DNA of 64,000 nt from Celeribacter baekdonensis (GCF_003047105.1 NZ_CP028475.1:2976001-3040000); one strand, 5' to 3'. Shown: positions 50,807 to 60,751, counted from the stretch's first letter. A program made the numbers and translations. The notes: generated by a model from the sequence alone, not told the origin.

Positions 50807-51318
50807 GCTTTGCCTCTCTGGATGTCGCGGATCAGCCCAAACACGTCTCGGGCGTTCTGAATTTTGGTAAACATGGGCGTGCGATCAAGGTGGGTGCCCA
50901 CAAGCGGTGTGGCTTTGTCTTGAAACCGCAATGTGCCGGGATTCTTACCGTCGAAGTCGATCCCAAGCGCGGGCGTGAGCTCCAGCGCATTGAGGGTGGG
51001 GCCAACAAAGGGCATGTGCGTGGCAAAAAATGCCCGGCGATTGGTGAGCGAATACCAAGTGCGCGAGGCGACAAACGGCATGACGAAAATCGGCCCGATT
51101 GCCACAGCCAGCCCGGCAAACAGATGGATCAGGCCAAAGACCCAAATGGTCCCCGCCCGCATCGCCATCGACATCCAAAACACCGCAAATCCCGCGAACA
51201 TCATCCCGAACAAAAAGACCGGAACTTGCCGCCGCGACAGGCGGGGCGGCACTGACGGCTGGCCTTGCCATAGCACGCGTTCACCCGGCGCAAGGATATC
51301 TTGCCAGCCGTCTGTCAT
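50803..51318 (-). CDS. Conserved membrane protein in the pyr operon, PH-domain-like
   Basis: 171 residues. The N-terminal ILAPGERVLWQGQPS and TNRRAFFAT are reminiscent of bacterial PH-type membrane proteins. Two helices lie at about residues 32-52 and 60-85. The start ATG overlaps the stop of the upstream gene and its stop overlaps the start of pyrX (ATGA each), so it is tightly coupled to pyrimidine genes. Function unknown. Confidence 0.78.
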   Translation of the reverse strand: MTDGWQDILAPGERVLWQGQPSVPPRLSRRQVPVFLFGMMFAGFAVFWMSMAMRAGTIWVFGLIHLFAGLAVAIGPIFVMPFVASRTWYSLTNRRAFFATHMPFVGPTLNALELTPALGIDFDGKNPGTLRFQDKATPLVGTHLDRTPMFTKIQNARDVFGLIRDIQRGKA

Positions 51319-51836
51319 CTGCCGACCCACACAAAGGCGGCGACAAACACTGCCAAAAATAGCAACACAACGGTCGCGACCATGCCCGACATGCGCGCCG
51401 ACGACATCGGCGCTTTGCCTTCGGGCAATTGGCCAAGGGCGCTCTCTGCCATGATGTCTTTGGGCAAAGTCAGGTCTGTGGTCAAACCATAGCGCCCGAT
51501 CAGCCGGAACGGCGCATCGGGGTCAAACCGGCGCTCGGCCTCGGCCAAGCCTTGGGAGAACACCACCAAAACCGGCCCGGTGAGCGCGTTTAGCATCGCC
51601 GCATCGTCGCCCACGGCCATGCCATTGGCCTCAGAGAGATAGCGGGCAAAGCCGTAGTCTTCGAGGTTTGAAAGATCAAACCGCTCCATCGCCTCTGTCT
51701 TTGGCGTGCTCCAAAGCCCCAGGGCCTCTGCCAAAGCTTCGGGCGAAAGGGCATCCAACTCCTCCAAGGGACCATCAAAGGCAAAGACCCAAACACGCCG
51801 TGCCTCACCGCCGGGGATCTCAAACGGGTCGCTCAC
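51315..51836 (-). CDS. Conserved protein in the pyr operon, C-terminal membrane anchor
   Basis: 173 residues. A soluble, acidic N-terminal domain ([31 protein letters not shown]) and one membrane helix at the C-terminus (about residues 150-171). ATGA overlaps with pyrB upstream and the PH-like gene downstream. No family recognised; the tail-anchor topology suggests a cytoplasmic domain held at the membrane. Confidence 0.78.
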   Translation of the reverse strand: MSDPFEIPGGEARRVWVFAFDGPLEELDALSPEALAEALGLWSTPKTEAMERFDLSNLEDYGFARYLSEANGMAVGDDAAMLNALTGPVLVVFSQGLAEAERRFDPDAPFRLIGRYGLTTDLTLPKDIMAESALGQLPEGKAPMSSARMSGMVATVVLLFLAVFVAAFVWVGR

Positions 51837-52795
51837 ACCATCACCTCTTGTGTCGCGGATTCGCGTGAGGCGCGTAGGTTTTGTGCCAAAAGGTCCATCG
51901 CGGCCATGCGCACCGCCACGCCCATTTCGACCTGTTCCTGGATCACCGAGCGGTTGATGTCATCGGCGATGGTGCCGTCAATTTCGACGCCGCGGTTCAT
52001 CGGCCCCGGATGCATCACAATCGCGTCGGGTTTGGCATGGGCCAGTTTTTCGGCGTCCAAGCCGTAGCGATAGAAATATTCACGCTCAGAGGGGATAAAC
52101 CCACCATCCATCCGCTCTTTTTGCAGTCGCAACATCATTACAACATCGACGTCTTGCAAGCCTTCGCGCATGTCGTCGTAAATCTCACAGCCAAATTCGC
52201 GGAACTGTTCGGGCACCAAGGTCGGTGGGCCGACAAGGCGCACACGGTTTTCCATTTTACCCAAAAGGATCAGGTTCGATCGGGCCACGCGGCTGTGGGC
52301 AATATCACCGCAAATTGCGATGTTGAGACGGTGCAATCGCCCTTTGGCGCGGCGAATGGTCAGCGCGTCGAGCAATGCCTGCGTCGGGTGTTCATGCCGC
52401 CCGTCACCGGCGTTCAGAACTGCGCAATTGACCTTTTGCGCCAATAAATCCACTGCCCCGGAATGCGGGTGACGCACCACCAACAGGTCCGGGTGCATGG
52501 CGTTGAGCGTCAAAGCCGTATCAATCAGCGTCTCGCCCTTTTTGATCGAACTGGCCTGCATCGCCATGTTCATGACATCCGCACCAAGCCGCTTGCCCGC
52601 CAATTCAAACGAGGCCTGCGTGCGGGTCGAATTTTCAAAGAACATGTTGATTTGGGTGAGGCCTTTAAGCGCATCGGAATGCTTGTTGGCCTGACGGTTC
52701 AGCTCGACATAGCGATCCGCCACATCGAGAACGGTTTTGATCTCTTCGGGATGAAGCGGCTCGATCCCCAAAAGGTGTTTTTGCCGGAATGCCAT
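51833..52795 (-). CDS. pyrB: Aspartate carbamoyltransferase catalytic subunit
   Basis: 320 residues from the ATG at 52795. Carbamoyl-phosphate loop [13 protein letters not shown], catalytic [11 protein letters not shown], and the aspartate loop [10 protein letters not shown]. It condenses carbamoyl phosphate and aspartate, the committed step of pyrimidine synthesis. First gene of the operon that ends in the PyrX-like subunit, consistent with a class A dodecameric transcarbamoylase. Confidence 0.95.
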   Translation of the reverse strand: MAFRQKHLLGIEPLHPEEIKTVLDVADRYVELNRQANKHSDALKGLTQINMFFENSTRTQASFELAGKRLGADVMNMAMQASSIKKGETLIDTALTLNAMHPDLLVVRHPHSGAVDLLAQKVNCAVLNAGDGRHEHPTQALLDALTIRRAKGRLHRLNIAICGDIAHSRVARSNLILLGKMENRVRLVGPPTLVPEQFREFGCEIYDDMREGLQDVDVVMMLRLQKERMDGGFIPSEREYFYRYGLDAEKLAHAKPDAIVMHPGPMNRGVEIDGTIADDINRSVIQEQVEMGVAVRMAAMDLLAQNLRASRESATQEVMV

Positions 52796-52918
52796 GATGC
52801 CCTCTCTCAAACGATCGTGCCTTTGCAGTGCTTATAGAAAAGGGGGCGCGGGCGGGCAATGGCTGCTGTGGCCCTGTCACCGATTTACCTTGGCGTTCGC
52901 GCATTGTAGCGTGGTCCA

Positions 52919-53719
52919 ATGGAGACTCAGATCGACTATTGGCAAGCACATGCTCTTTTGGAGTGGCAGATCGAACTCGGCGCAACCGAGGCGATCGCGG
53001 AGACGCCTGTCAACCGCTATGAGGTGGCCGCCGCTGCGTCCACATCTGCGCCTGACGCCCCCGTTGCGGCCCGCAGTCCGGCCCCGCCCGTTGTGGCGGC
53101 GGCCAAGGAGGTCGATCCGGTTGAGGCGGCGATGGCTCTGGCCAAATCTGTCACAAGTCTGGATGCGTTGCGGGAGGCGATGGCGGGATTTGATCTGTGC
53201 GATCTCAAACGCGGCGCGCGCAATTTGGTGTTTTCCGACGGCAATCCCAAGGCCCGGGTGATGATCATTGGCGAAGCGCCGGGGCGCGAAGAGGACCAAC
53301 AGGGCAAACCCTTTGTCGGTCGCTCAGGCCAGCTTTTGGACAAAATGTTCGCCGCCATCGGCATGGACCGGAGCTCACCGGACGCCGAACATGCGCTCTA
53401 TATCACCAATCCGATCCCGTGGCGTCCGCCGGAAAACCGCGATCCGACGCCTGCGGAAATCGCCATGCTGAAACCGTTTTTGATCCGTCATATTGAATTG
53501 GCCGACCCGGATGTGATCGTGCTGATGGGCAATTGGGCCTGCACCGCCCTGTTGGGGCGCGCCGGGATCACCCGGTTGCGCGGCACTTGGCAAACCGTTT
53601 TGGGTAAGCCCGCCATGCCGATGACCCATCCGGCCTATTTGCTGCGCACCCCCGTGGCCAAACGTGAGGCGTGGGCCGATCTTTTGGATATCCAAGCGCG
53701 GCTGCGCAGCCTCACATGA
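52919..53719 (+). CDS. Uracil-DNA glycosylase, family 4-like but without Fe-S ligands
   Basis: 266 residues. Catalytic motif 1 GEAPGREED (from residue 118), GKPFVGRSGQLLD, and motif 2 THPAYLLR (His237) place it with family 4/5-type glycosylases that remove uracil from DNA. The four cluster cysteines of family 4 are mostly missing: the CxxC pair reads FDLC (Phe91, Cys94), the third is Trp168 (NPIPWRPP) and the fourth is Leu184. Only Cys94 and Cys208 remain, so no 4Fe-4S cluster is expected. There is an Ala/Pro-rich linker at residues 38-65. The start has no clear ribosome site. Confidence 0.85.
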   Translation: METQIDYWQAHALLEWQIELGATEAIAETPVNRYEVAAAASTSAPDAPVAARSPAPPVVAAAKEVDPVEAAMALAKSVTSLDALREAMAGFDLCDLKRGARNLVFSDGNPKARVMIIGEAPGREEDQQGKPFVGRSGQLLDKMFAAIGMDRSSPDAEHALYITNPIPWRPPENRDPTPAEIAMLKPFLIRHIELADPDVIVLMGNWACTALLGRAGITRLRGTWQTVLGKPAMPMTHPAYLLRTPVAKREAWADLLDIQARLRSLT

Positions 53720-54345
53720 TTGTCGATCCGCTGACACTCGCGGCGTTTGTTCCGGCGGCTTTGGCGCTCAATCTGACCCCCGGTGCGGATATGATGTTTT
53801 GTCTCGCCCAAGGCCTGCGCGGCGACCGGCGCGCTGCCGTGGCCGCCAGTGCCGGAATCGCTGCGGGCGGCATGATCAACGTGGCTTTGGCCGGGCTTGG
53901 CCTTGGCGCACTGGTTGCGGCACACCCGGCGCTTTTTGGGACGATCCGCTGGATTGGGGTCGTATATTTGCTCTGGCTTGCGCTCAAAACGCTGCTGACC
54001 CCGCTGCCGGAGATGCGTTCAAACATCCCCCTCAAAAGCCGCGCGCGTGCTTTTCGGGAGGGGCTTTTCGTCAATGTTTCAAACCCCAAGGTCATCCTGT
54101 TTATTCTCGCCTTTGTGCCACAATTCGTCGATCCCACACGTGGGTCAGTTCTGGGGCAATTTCTCATTTTTGGCGCTGTGATCGGGCTAGGCGGCTTTGT
54201 GATCAACGGCCTTGTCGGCTGGTTCGCGGCCGGTTTGGGCGGCGTTTTGGCACGGAGCCGTGGGATGGAGCGCGTGTTACGCTATGTCTCGGCCAGTGTC
54301 TTTGGCGGCCTCGCCCTGAAACTCGGCCTCGATTTTACCCGTTAG
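53716..54345 (+). CDS. LysE family translocator
   Basis: 209 residues with about six helices. N-terminal LTPGADMMFCLAQGLRGDRR and later FVNVSNPKVILFILAFVPQF match the LysE/RhtB exporter family, which exports amino acids or derivatives. The ATG overlaps the glycosylase stop (ATGA). Substrate unknown. Confidence 0.88.
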   Translation: MIVDPLTLAAFVPAALALNLTPGADMMFCLAQGLRGDRRAAVAASAGIAAGGMINVALAGLGLGALVAAHPALFGTIRWIGVVYLLWLALKTLLTPLPEMRSNIPLKSRARAFREGLFVNVSNPKVILFILAFVPQFVDPTRGSVLGQFLIFGAVIGLGGFVINGLVGWFAAGLGGVLARSRGMERVLRYVSASVFGGLALKLGLDFTR

Positions 54346-54367
54346 ATTTCACCATGGAGCGCCGCGC

Positions 54368-54910
54368 ATGAGCCGCATTGACGACACGTTAGATTTTATC
54401 CCCATTCGCATCGCGGTTTTGACGGTCTCAGACACGCGCGGGATTGAGGAGGATCGCTCCGGTGCCGCTTTGGTCGAGATGATCACCGAGGCCGGGCATA
54501 TTTTGGCGGACCGTAAAATCATCACCGATGATCGCCCCCTGATCCGCGATCAGCTTCGGACCTGGATCGACACGCCAGAGGTTGATGTGGTGATCTCGAC
54601 GGGTGGGACCGGGCTGACCGGGCGGGACGTCACGGTCGAGGCCCATCGCGATGTCTATGAAAAGGAAATCGACGCTTTCGGGACGGTCTTTACCATCGTG
54701 TCGATGCAAAAAATCGGCACCTCCGCCGTGCAATCGCGCGCCACGGGCGGGGTTGCGGGCGGCACCTATTTATTTGCGCTTCCGGGTTCGACAGGGGCCT
54801 GTAAAGACGCGTGGAACGAGATCCTGAAATGGCAGCTCGATTATCGTCACAAGCCCTGCAATTTCGTGCAAATCCTGCCGCGTTTGGACGAACACCTGCG
54901 CCGTAAATGA
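54368..54910 (+). CDS. moaB: Molybdenum cofactor biosynthesis protein B
   Basis: 180 residues. MoaB/MogA fold with LTVSDTRGIEEDRSG, STGGTGLTGRDVTVEA and ALPGSTGACKDAW for molybdopterin binding. It probably adenylylates molybdopterin before molybdate insertion. Located 22 bases after the LysE gene. Confidence 0.92.
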   Translation: MSRIDDTLDFIPIRIAVLTVSDTRGIEEDRSGAALVEMITEAGHILADRKIITDDRPLIRDQLRTWIDTPEVDVVISTGGTGLTGRDVTVEAHRDVYEKEIDAFGTVFTIVSMQKIGTSAVQSRATGGVAGGTYLFALPGSTGACKDAWNEILKWQLDYRHKPCNFVQILPRLDEHLRRK

Positions 54911-55051
54911 CCCCTGACGGAAAAGTGACCAATGAGCGCGACGGGTTTGTATCGTTTGTGCGTATGATACTGTGTCGTGGACTGTGCCGGGCCAAGCCCT
55001 AACTCTGTTAAAAATCCGCCTCTCGGGGGCATGAACCAAAGGTTTTACGGA

Positions 55052-56521
55052 ATGCGTTTTTTCCGCCGCTCTTTGATCGGTCTTTTCCTTGTCTCTTTGA
55101 CGCTCGCCTTGTTGGCGGGGGCGGGCTATCGGTTTTATTCTGCGTTTCAGGCGCGCCTCGCGGCAGAAAGCACGCCGCCACAGGCGCGCGAGCGACAGTT
55201 CTCGGTCAATGTGATGGAGGTGGTGCCGACCACGGTGACGCCGGTCTTGACCAGTTATGGCCAAATTGCTGCTCGGCGAACCTTAGAATTGCGCGCGCCG
55301 GTGTCAGGGCGGATTGTCGCCTTGGCCGATGGATTTCAAGAAGGCGGCGCGGTTAAGTCAGGTGATGTGATCTTGCGGATAGATCCGGCAGATGCGCAAG
55401 CTGCGGTGCGTGTGGCCGAAGCCGATTTTGCCGAGGCCGAAGCGGGCCTGCGCGAGGCTGAGCGATCCCAGCTCTTGGCGGTGGATGATTTGGCCGCAGC
55501 CGAGGCGCAGCGCGATTTGCGTTTGGCTGCGCTTGAACGGCAACAAAACCTTTTGGAACGAGGCGTTGGCAGCCCGAGCGGCGTCGAAGATGCGGCTTTG
55601 GCCCATGCCTCTGCGGGCCAGTCTGTGCTCTCGAAACGTCAATCCTTGGCTGATGCTGAGGCCAGCGTGGATCGTGCCCGCACCGCCGTTTTGCGCGCCC
55701 AGATTGATCTGGACGAAACCCGACGCCGTTTGGATGACACCACCGTCACCGCGGCCTTTGATGGGGTTCTGAGCGACGTCAAAGGCGCATTGGGCACGTT
55801 GTTGAGCGGCAACGAACAATTCGCCACGCTGATTGCGCCGGACGAACTTGAAGTCGCCTTTCGCATCTCCACCGAACAATATGCCCGTCTCGTGCAAGAC
55901 CGCGGTGCGTTGCCCGATATGGCCGTGACTGCCACGCTGGATGTGTCGGGGCTTGATCTGGTCGCCATGGGGACGGTCACGCGCGAAAGTGCCGCCGTGG
56001 CCGAGGGGCAGACCGGGCGGATGCTATACGCACGCTTGGACGCGGCCCCCGGATTTCGGCCCGGTGATTTCGTGACGGTTCAGGTGCAGGAGCCCGATGT
56101 GACCGATGTCGCGCGCCTCCCCGCAAGTGCGGTTGCGGCCAATGGCACGGTGCTTGCCATTACGGATCAAAGCCGTCTCGAAGAGGTATCTGCCCCCATT
56201 CTGCGCCGTCAGGGTGACGATGTCATTGTGGATGCGCGCGGGGTTGCCGGGCGTCAGGTCGTTTTGGAGCGCTCGCCGCTTTTGGGCGCGGGCATTCGCG
56301 TCAAAGTCAACGGTGCGCAAAGCGGTGCGGCACAACCTCCGGCGGGAGAGGCGGCCACGATGCTCAAACTCACCCCGGAACACCGCGAAAAACTTTTGGC
56401 CTTTGTCGCCAGCAACACCCAGATGCCCGAAGAGGTCCGTGCCCGGATCACCGAACAACTGGCCGCCGACGAAGTGCCGACTGATTTGATCGCGCGCCTC
56501 GAAGACCGGATGGGGAGCTAA
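55052..56521 (+). CDS. RND efflux periplasmic adaptor
   Basis: 489 residues from the ATG at 55052 (an ATG at 55031 is possible). N-terminal membrane helix (RRSLIGLFLVSLTLALLAG), lipoyl halves, a long coiled-coil hairpin (about residues 110-225), a beta-barrel domain, and an added C-terminal helical segment of about 55 residues (KLTPEHREKLLAF...) not present in most adaptors. Two bases separate it from the permease gene. Confidence 0.88.
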   Translation: MRFFRRSLIGLFLVSLTLALLAGAGYRFYSAFQARLAAESTPPQARERQFSVNVMEVVPTTVTPVLTSYGQIAARRTLELRAPVSGRIVALADGFQEGGAVKSGDVILRIDPADAQAAVRVAEADFAEAEAGLREAERSQLLAVDDLAAAEAQRDLRLAALERQQNLLERGVGSPSGVEDAALAHASAGQSVLSKRQSLADAEASVDRARTAVLRAQIDLDETRRRLDDTTVTAAFDGVLSDVKGALGTLLSGNEQFATLIAPDELEVAFRISTEQYARLVQDRGALPDMAVTATLDVSGLDLVAMGTVTRESAAVAEGQTGRMLYARLDAAPGFRPGDFVTVQVQEPDVTDVARLPASAVAANGTVLAITDQSRLEEVSAPILRRQGDDVIVDARGVAGRQVVLERSPLLGAGIRVKVNGAQSGAAQPPAGEAATMLKLTPEHREKLLAFVASNTQMPEEVRARITEQLAADEVPTDLIARLEDRMGS

Positions 56522-56523
56522 AC

Positions 56524-59500
56524 ATGAGCGCCACATTGGGCAAAGCCAAGGGCATCCTATCGTATTTCACCCGGCATGGCACGGCCGCGAACCTTGTTTT
56601 GGTGATCTTGATCGTGGCGGGTTTGGCCGCATTGCCTCGGATGCGGGCGCAATATTTTCCCGACGTTGTGGTTGATACTGTGCGGGTTTCGGTCGCGTGG
56701 ACAGGGGCGGGGGCGGAAGATGTCGACCATGCCATCGTCCAGCTTTTGGAACCCACGCTTTTGGCTGTCGAAGGCGTGACTGAAAGCAGCGCGAGTTCAA
56801 CCGAGGGGCGCGCGTCGATCAGCCTGGATTTCGAACCCGGCTGGGACATGCAACGCGCCGCCGACGATGTGAAAGCCGCGATTGATGCCGAAAGCGACCT
56901 GCCCGAAGGCGCGGACGATCCGGTCATTCGATGGGGCGGATGGACGGATTCGGTCACCGATGTGGTGATCACCGGGCCTGTTGGCCTCGATCAATTGGCC
57001 CGGTTTGCCGATGAATTGGTGGCGCGGTTGTTTGCGCGGGGGGTGACGAAAACCAGCATTTCAGGTGTCGCCGCTTCCGAGATGATTGTCGAAGTGCCCA
57101 CCCTCAATCTGATCCAACATGACATTTCCATGGCTGAAATCGCCAGCGCGATTGCGGCGCAGACCGACACAAGCCCGGCGGGCAATGTCGGCAATGGCGG
57201 GGCGCGGGTGCGCGCAGGGGTCGAGAAGCGTGAGGCCTCTGACATTTCCGCCATCGTGTTGCGCCGCAATGAGGATGGGTCCGAATTGACCATCGGCGAT
57301 GTGGCGACGGTGCGGGTCAATGGCGTTGATCGCAATGAGGCGTTTTTTGTCGGCGATAATTCCTCGGTCTCGGTGAAGGTCGCGCGTTCGGATCAAGGAG
57401 ATTCGATTGAAATTCAACGGATCGTCGAAGAGGTCAGCGCCGAGATGGGGCTGACCCTGCCCGAAGGGGTGACGCTTGATCTGTTTCGGACGCGCGCCGA
57501 AGCGATCCAAGCGCGGCTCGATCTGTTGCTGTCCAATGGCGCGATGGGGCTTGGGCTTGTTGTGCTCTTGCTGTTCTTGTTCTTGAATGCGCGTACGGCG
57601 ATCTGGGTGGCGGCGGGCATCCCCGTTGCGATGTTCTCAGCGATCGCGATGATGTATTTGGCCGGGTTGACGCTCAACATGATCTCACTGTTCGCGTTGA
57701 TCATCACTTTGGGCATCGTTGTCGATGATGCGATTGTCGTAGGCGAACATGCGGATTTTCGCGTCAGGCGTCTCAAAGAAGGGCCGGTTGAAGCGGCGGA
57801 AAATGCCGCAAGGCGGATGTTTGCACCGGTGTTTTCGTCAACCATTACCACGGTGATTGCCTTTTTCGGTCTGACGGCGATTTCGGGCCGCTTTGGCGAT
57901 ATGATCTCGGACATTCCCTTTACGGTGATCATGGTTTTGTTGGCCTCGCTTTTGGAATGTTTCATCATTCTGCCCAATCACCTCAGCCATTCCATCGCCT
58001 CCACCGCAAAGTCGCATTGGTATGACTGGCCCTCGCGTCAGGTCGATAAGGGCTTTCATGTGTTTCGCGAACGCCTGTTTCGGCCCTTGGTCGGCTGGTC
58101 CGTCAAGCTGCGCTATCCGCTGATTGCTGGGATCGTGTTTTTGCTGGCGGTGCAGGTGTCTTTGGTGGTCACGGGGCAGGTGCAATGGCGGTTTTTCAAC
58201 TCGCCGGAACAGCCATTGATCTCCGGCAATTTTGCCATGGCTCCGGCGGCGGAGCGCGCCGACACACTCGCCATGATGCGCGAATTGCAGCGCGCCACCG
58301 AGGTCGTCGGCAAACGCTATGAAGACCAATATGGCACCAATCCCGTCGCCTATGCTGTGGCGCAAATCGGGTCGAATGCCGGGCGGGGCCTGTCTGGCAC
58401 GGACACCAAAGAGGACTATCAGCTTGGCGGATTGTCGATTGAATTGATCGACGCGGACCTGCGGCCCTATTCGTCTTATGCCTTTGTTGAGAACCTGCAA
58501 GCCGAGGTGGTGAACCATCCTTTGGCGGAAACCGTATCCTTCCGGCGTGGCCATTTTGGCCCCGGCGGTGACGCGATTGATGTCGATCTGTATGGCGCAG
58601 ACTCTGCGACGCTTAAGGCGGCGGCAGAGGCGCTTAAATCCCGGTTGGCACAGTTCCCTGAAGTGTCGGCGTTGGAGGACAGCCTCGCCTATGACAAGGA
58701 AGAATTGATCTTGGAGTTGACGCCACAGGGCGAAGCACTTGGGTTTTCCATCGACACACTGGGCACGATCCTGACCCATCGTTTGGGCGGGATTGAGGCC
58801 GCGACCTACCCCGAAGGCGTGCGCACGGCCACGGTGCGGGTCGAATTGCCCGAAGGCGAGTTGACCGCCGATTTCATGGATCGCACCCAAATGCGTGCCA
58901 GTTCGGGCGTTTATGTGCCGCTCTCGGATATCGTCTCGGTGACACGTCAGACCGGGTTTTCCACCGTGCAACGCGAAAACGGTTTGCGGCTTGTCTCGGT
59001 CTCTGGTGATTTGAGCGAAGACAACCCGGCCCGCGCCTCAGACATCCAAACGGCGATCACCGATGACATCTTGCCCACCTTGGACGAAGAATTCGGCATC
59101 ACCCACCGGGTGTCGGGCCTCTCGGAACAGGAGAACCGGTTCCTCTCCGATGCGATGTTGGGGCTAGGCGGCGTCTTGATCGGGATTTACCTGACGCTGG
59201 CGTGGATTTTCTCAAGCTGGACGCGGCCTGTTGTGGTCATGTCGGTCATTCCCTTTGGCCTCATTGGCGCGATTCATGGCCATGCGATTTGGGGTATTCC
59301 CTTGTCGATGTTCTCCGTCGTGGGGCTGATCGGTATGACCGGGATCATCATCAACGATTCGATCGTTTTGGTCTCGACCGTGGATGAATATGCCAAAGAG
59401 CGCGGTCTGTTTCCGGCGATCATTGACGCCGCAACCGACCGTTTGCGTCCGGTGATGTTGACGACTATGACCACGGTTTTGGGACTCGCGCCGCTGCTGT

Positions 59501-59898
59501 ATGAACGCTCTGCCGATGCGCAGTTTCTCAAACCGACAGTGGTCACCCTGTCTTACGGGCTTGGGTTTGGCATGGTGGTTGTGTTGATGCTGGTGCCAGC
59601 GATCCTTGCGATGCAACTGGATGTGGCGCGTCAAATGGCGGCCCTGCGCCGGGCTGTGCGCCATCCGCGCCGGACCCGGCTTGTGGGTTCTGCAATCTTG
59701 GCTGCGGGGGCTTTCGCGGTGTTGTGGTTCGCGCTGACGCTGGGACAGGTTATGGTCTTTGGCGCGCTGTCGCCGCTTATGGGCGCTGGCGGGATCGGCG
59801 CGGCTTTGGCGCTGTTCCTTGGCGGATTATGTGTCGGGTTTGCGCTGTTTTATGTGGGCGTTGCTGCGGTGATGATGCGGCGGCACAAAGCGAGCTGA
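56524..59898 (+). CDS. RND efflux permease (AcrB superfamily)
   Basis: 1124 residues, about 100 longer than AcrB, because of a C-terminal extension with two extra helices after residue 1040. Twelve core helices and two periplasmic domains; the proton-relay Asp pair is in IVVDDAIVVGEH (about residue 400). Works with the upstream adaptor. No regulator or outer-membrane channel gene is adjacent. Its 3' end converges with the DsbD-like gene, leaving seven bases. Confidence 0.92.
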   Translation: MSATLGKAKGILSYFTRHGTAANLVLVILIVAGLAALPRMRAQYFPDVVVDTVRVSVAWTGAGAEDVDHAIVQLLEPTLLAVEGVTESSASSTEGRASISLDFEPGWDMQRAADDVKAAIDAESDLPEGADDPVIRWGGWTDSVTDVVITGPVGLDQLARFADELVARLFARGVTKTSISGVAASEMIVEVPTLNLIQHDISMAEIASAIAAQTDTSPAGNVGNGGARVRAGVEKREASDISAIVLRRNEDGSELTIGDVATVRVNGVDRNEAFFVGDNSSVSVKVARSDQGDSIEIQRIVEEVSAEMGLTLPEGVTLDLFRTRAEAIQARLDLLLSNGAMGLGLVVLLLFLFLNARTAIWVAAGIPVAMFSAIAMMYLAGLTLNMISLFALIITLGIVVDDAIVVGEHADFRVRRLKEGPVEAAENAARRMFAPVFSSTITTVIAFFGLTAISGRFGDMISDIPFTVIMVLLASLLECFIILPNHLSHSIASTAKSHWYDWPSRQVDKGFHVFRERLFRPLVGWSVKLRYPLIAGIVFLLAVQVSLVVTGQVQWRFFNSPEQPLISGNFAMAPAAERADTLAMMRELQRATEVVGKRYEDQYGTNPVAYAVAQIGSNAGRGLSGTDTKEDYQLGGLSIELIDADLRPYSSYAFVENLQAEVVNHPLAETVSFRRGHFGPGGDAIDVDLYGADSATLKAAAEALKSRLAQFPEVSALEDSLAYDKEELILELTPQGEALGFSIDTLGTILTHRLGGIEAATYPEGVRTATVRVELPEGELTADFMDRTQMRASSGVYVPLSDIVSVTRQTGFSTVQRENGLRLVSVSGDLSEDNPARASDIQTAITDDILPTLDEEFGITHRVSGLSEQENRFLSDAMLGLGGVLIGIYLTLAWIFSSWTRPVVVMSVIPFGLIGAIHGHAIWGIPLSMFSVVGLIGMTGIIINDSIVLVSTVDEYAKERGLFPAIIDAATDRLRPVMLTTMTTVLGLAPLLYERSADAQFLKPTVVTLSYGLGFGMVVVLMLVPAILAMQLDVARQMAALRRAVRHPRRTRLVGSAILAAGAFAVLWFALTLGQVMVFGALSPLMGAGGIGAALALFLGGLCVGFALFYVGVAAVMMRRHKAS

Positions 59899-59905
59899 TC
59901 GCTTT

Positions 59906-60751
59906 TTAGCCGCCAGTACAGCCCTGGGCCTCATAGGCCTGGCCATTGCCGATCACGGTGATGGTCAAGGCCGAGCGATCCACCATAAACGGTTGTGCAT
60001 CTGAGGGGACCAGATCACTTTGTACCGAAACCGAACCACCGGTGCGGGTGACCATCGCCTCCGACACCCACATATAGCGGTCCGGGTGTTCGACAATCGC
60101 CACTTCGCGCGCGCCCAAATGGGGCACATTCAATGTCGCAGTGAGGCGCATCCCATCGGAAATCGGGGCTGCGCTACAGCGCGCACCAGAGACCTTTTGC
60201 GGTTGATCTGCCAATGCTTTACGGATTTGTCCGCTGTCCGCGCCGATGGCGCCAGCGCGGGTCTTTTGCGCGAATGTCGCGCCGATTGTGGCCTGCAAGG
60301 GCATGCAAATATCGCTGCACACACCGAGGTCCATCACCCCATCTAGGGCAATGTCACCCGCCGCATTTGGTGCGATTTCGATCGGCAAAACCACTTGGCG
60401 CTCATAGCCCAGATACCACATGCCATTTTCGGAAAAAAGTTTGGGCACCGGCCAATGGACATTGACCGCAGAGATATTTTTAGACCCGCTCCAATCAAAT
60501 TGCGGCGGGATGCCCGCCTCTCCGGGGGCGCGCCAATAGGTGTGCCAACCGGGGGCCAGAGTGATGCGAATGGCGGCCATCTGATGACCATTCTCCATTT
60601 GCCATCCGGGCAGAACCTCAATCTGCGCCATATCTGCCGGGCTGTCGGCCATGGCGGCAGGCGCAAAGCCAATGCTGGCCAAACCGAAACTGGCCAAACC
60701 AAAACAGGCGGCGACGAATGTGTTTGAGATCGAGTGTGTCATGGCTTTCAT
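59906..60751 (-). CDS. Periplasmic protein with DsbD/ScsB alpha-type domain
   Basis: 281 residues (278 from the ATG at 60742). Signal peptide to about residue 33 (PAAMA). The body matches the N-terminal thiol domain of DsbD/ScsB: WHTYWRAPGEAGIPP, GYERQVVLPI and a Cys pair GVCSDICMPL (C-x3-C). Unlike DsbD it has no membrane electron-transfer domain and no C-terminal thioredoxin domain, so it needs a separate reductant. Probably a periplasmic thiol-disulfide protein. Two further Cys lie in GARCSAA and at the C-terminal GCTGG. Confidence 0.82.
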   Translation of the reverse strand: MKAMTHSISNTFVAACFGLASFGLASIGFAPAAMADSPADMAQIEVLPGWQMENGHQMAAIRITLAPGWHTYWRAPGEAGIPPQFDWSGSKNISAVNVHWPVPKLFSENGMWYLGYERQVVLPIEIAPNAAGDIALDGVMDLGVCSDICMPLQATIGATFAQKTRAGAIGADSGQIRKALADQPQKVSGARCSAAPISDGMRLTATLNVPHLGAREVAIVEHPDRYMWVSEAMVTRTGGSVSVQSDLVPSDAQPFMVDRSALTITVIGNGQAYEAQGCTGG

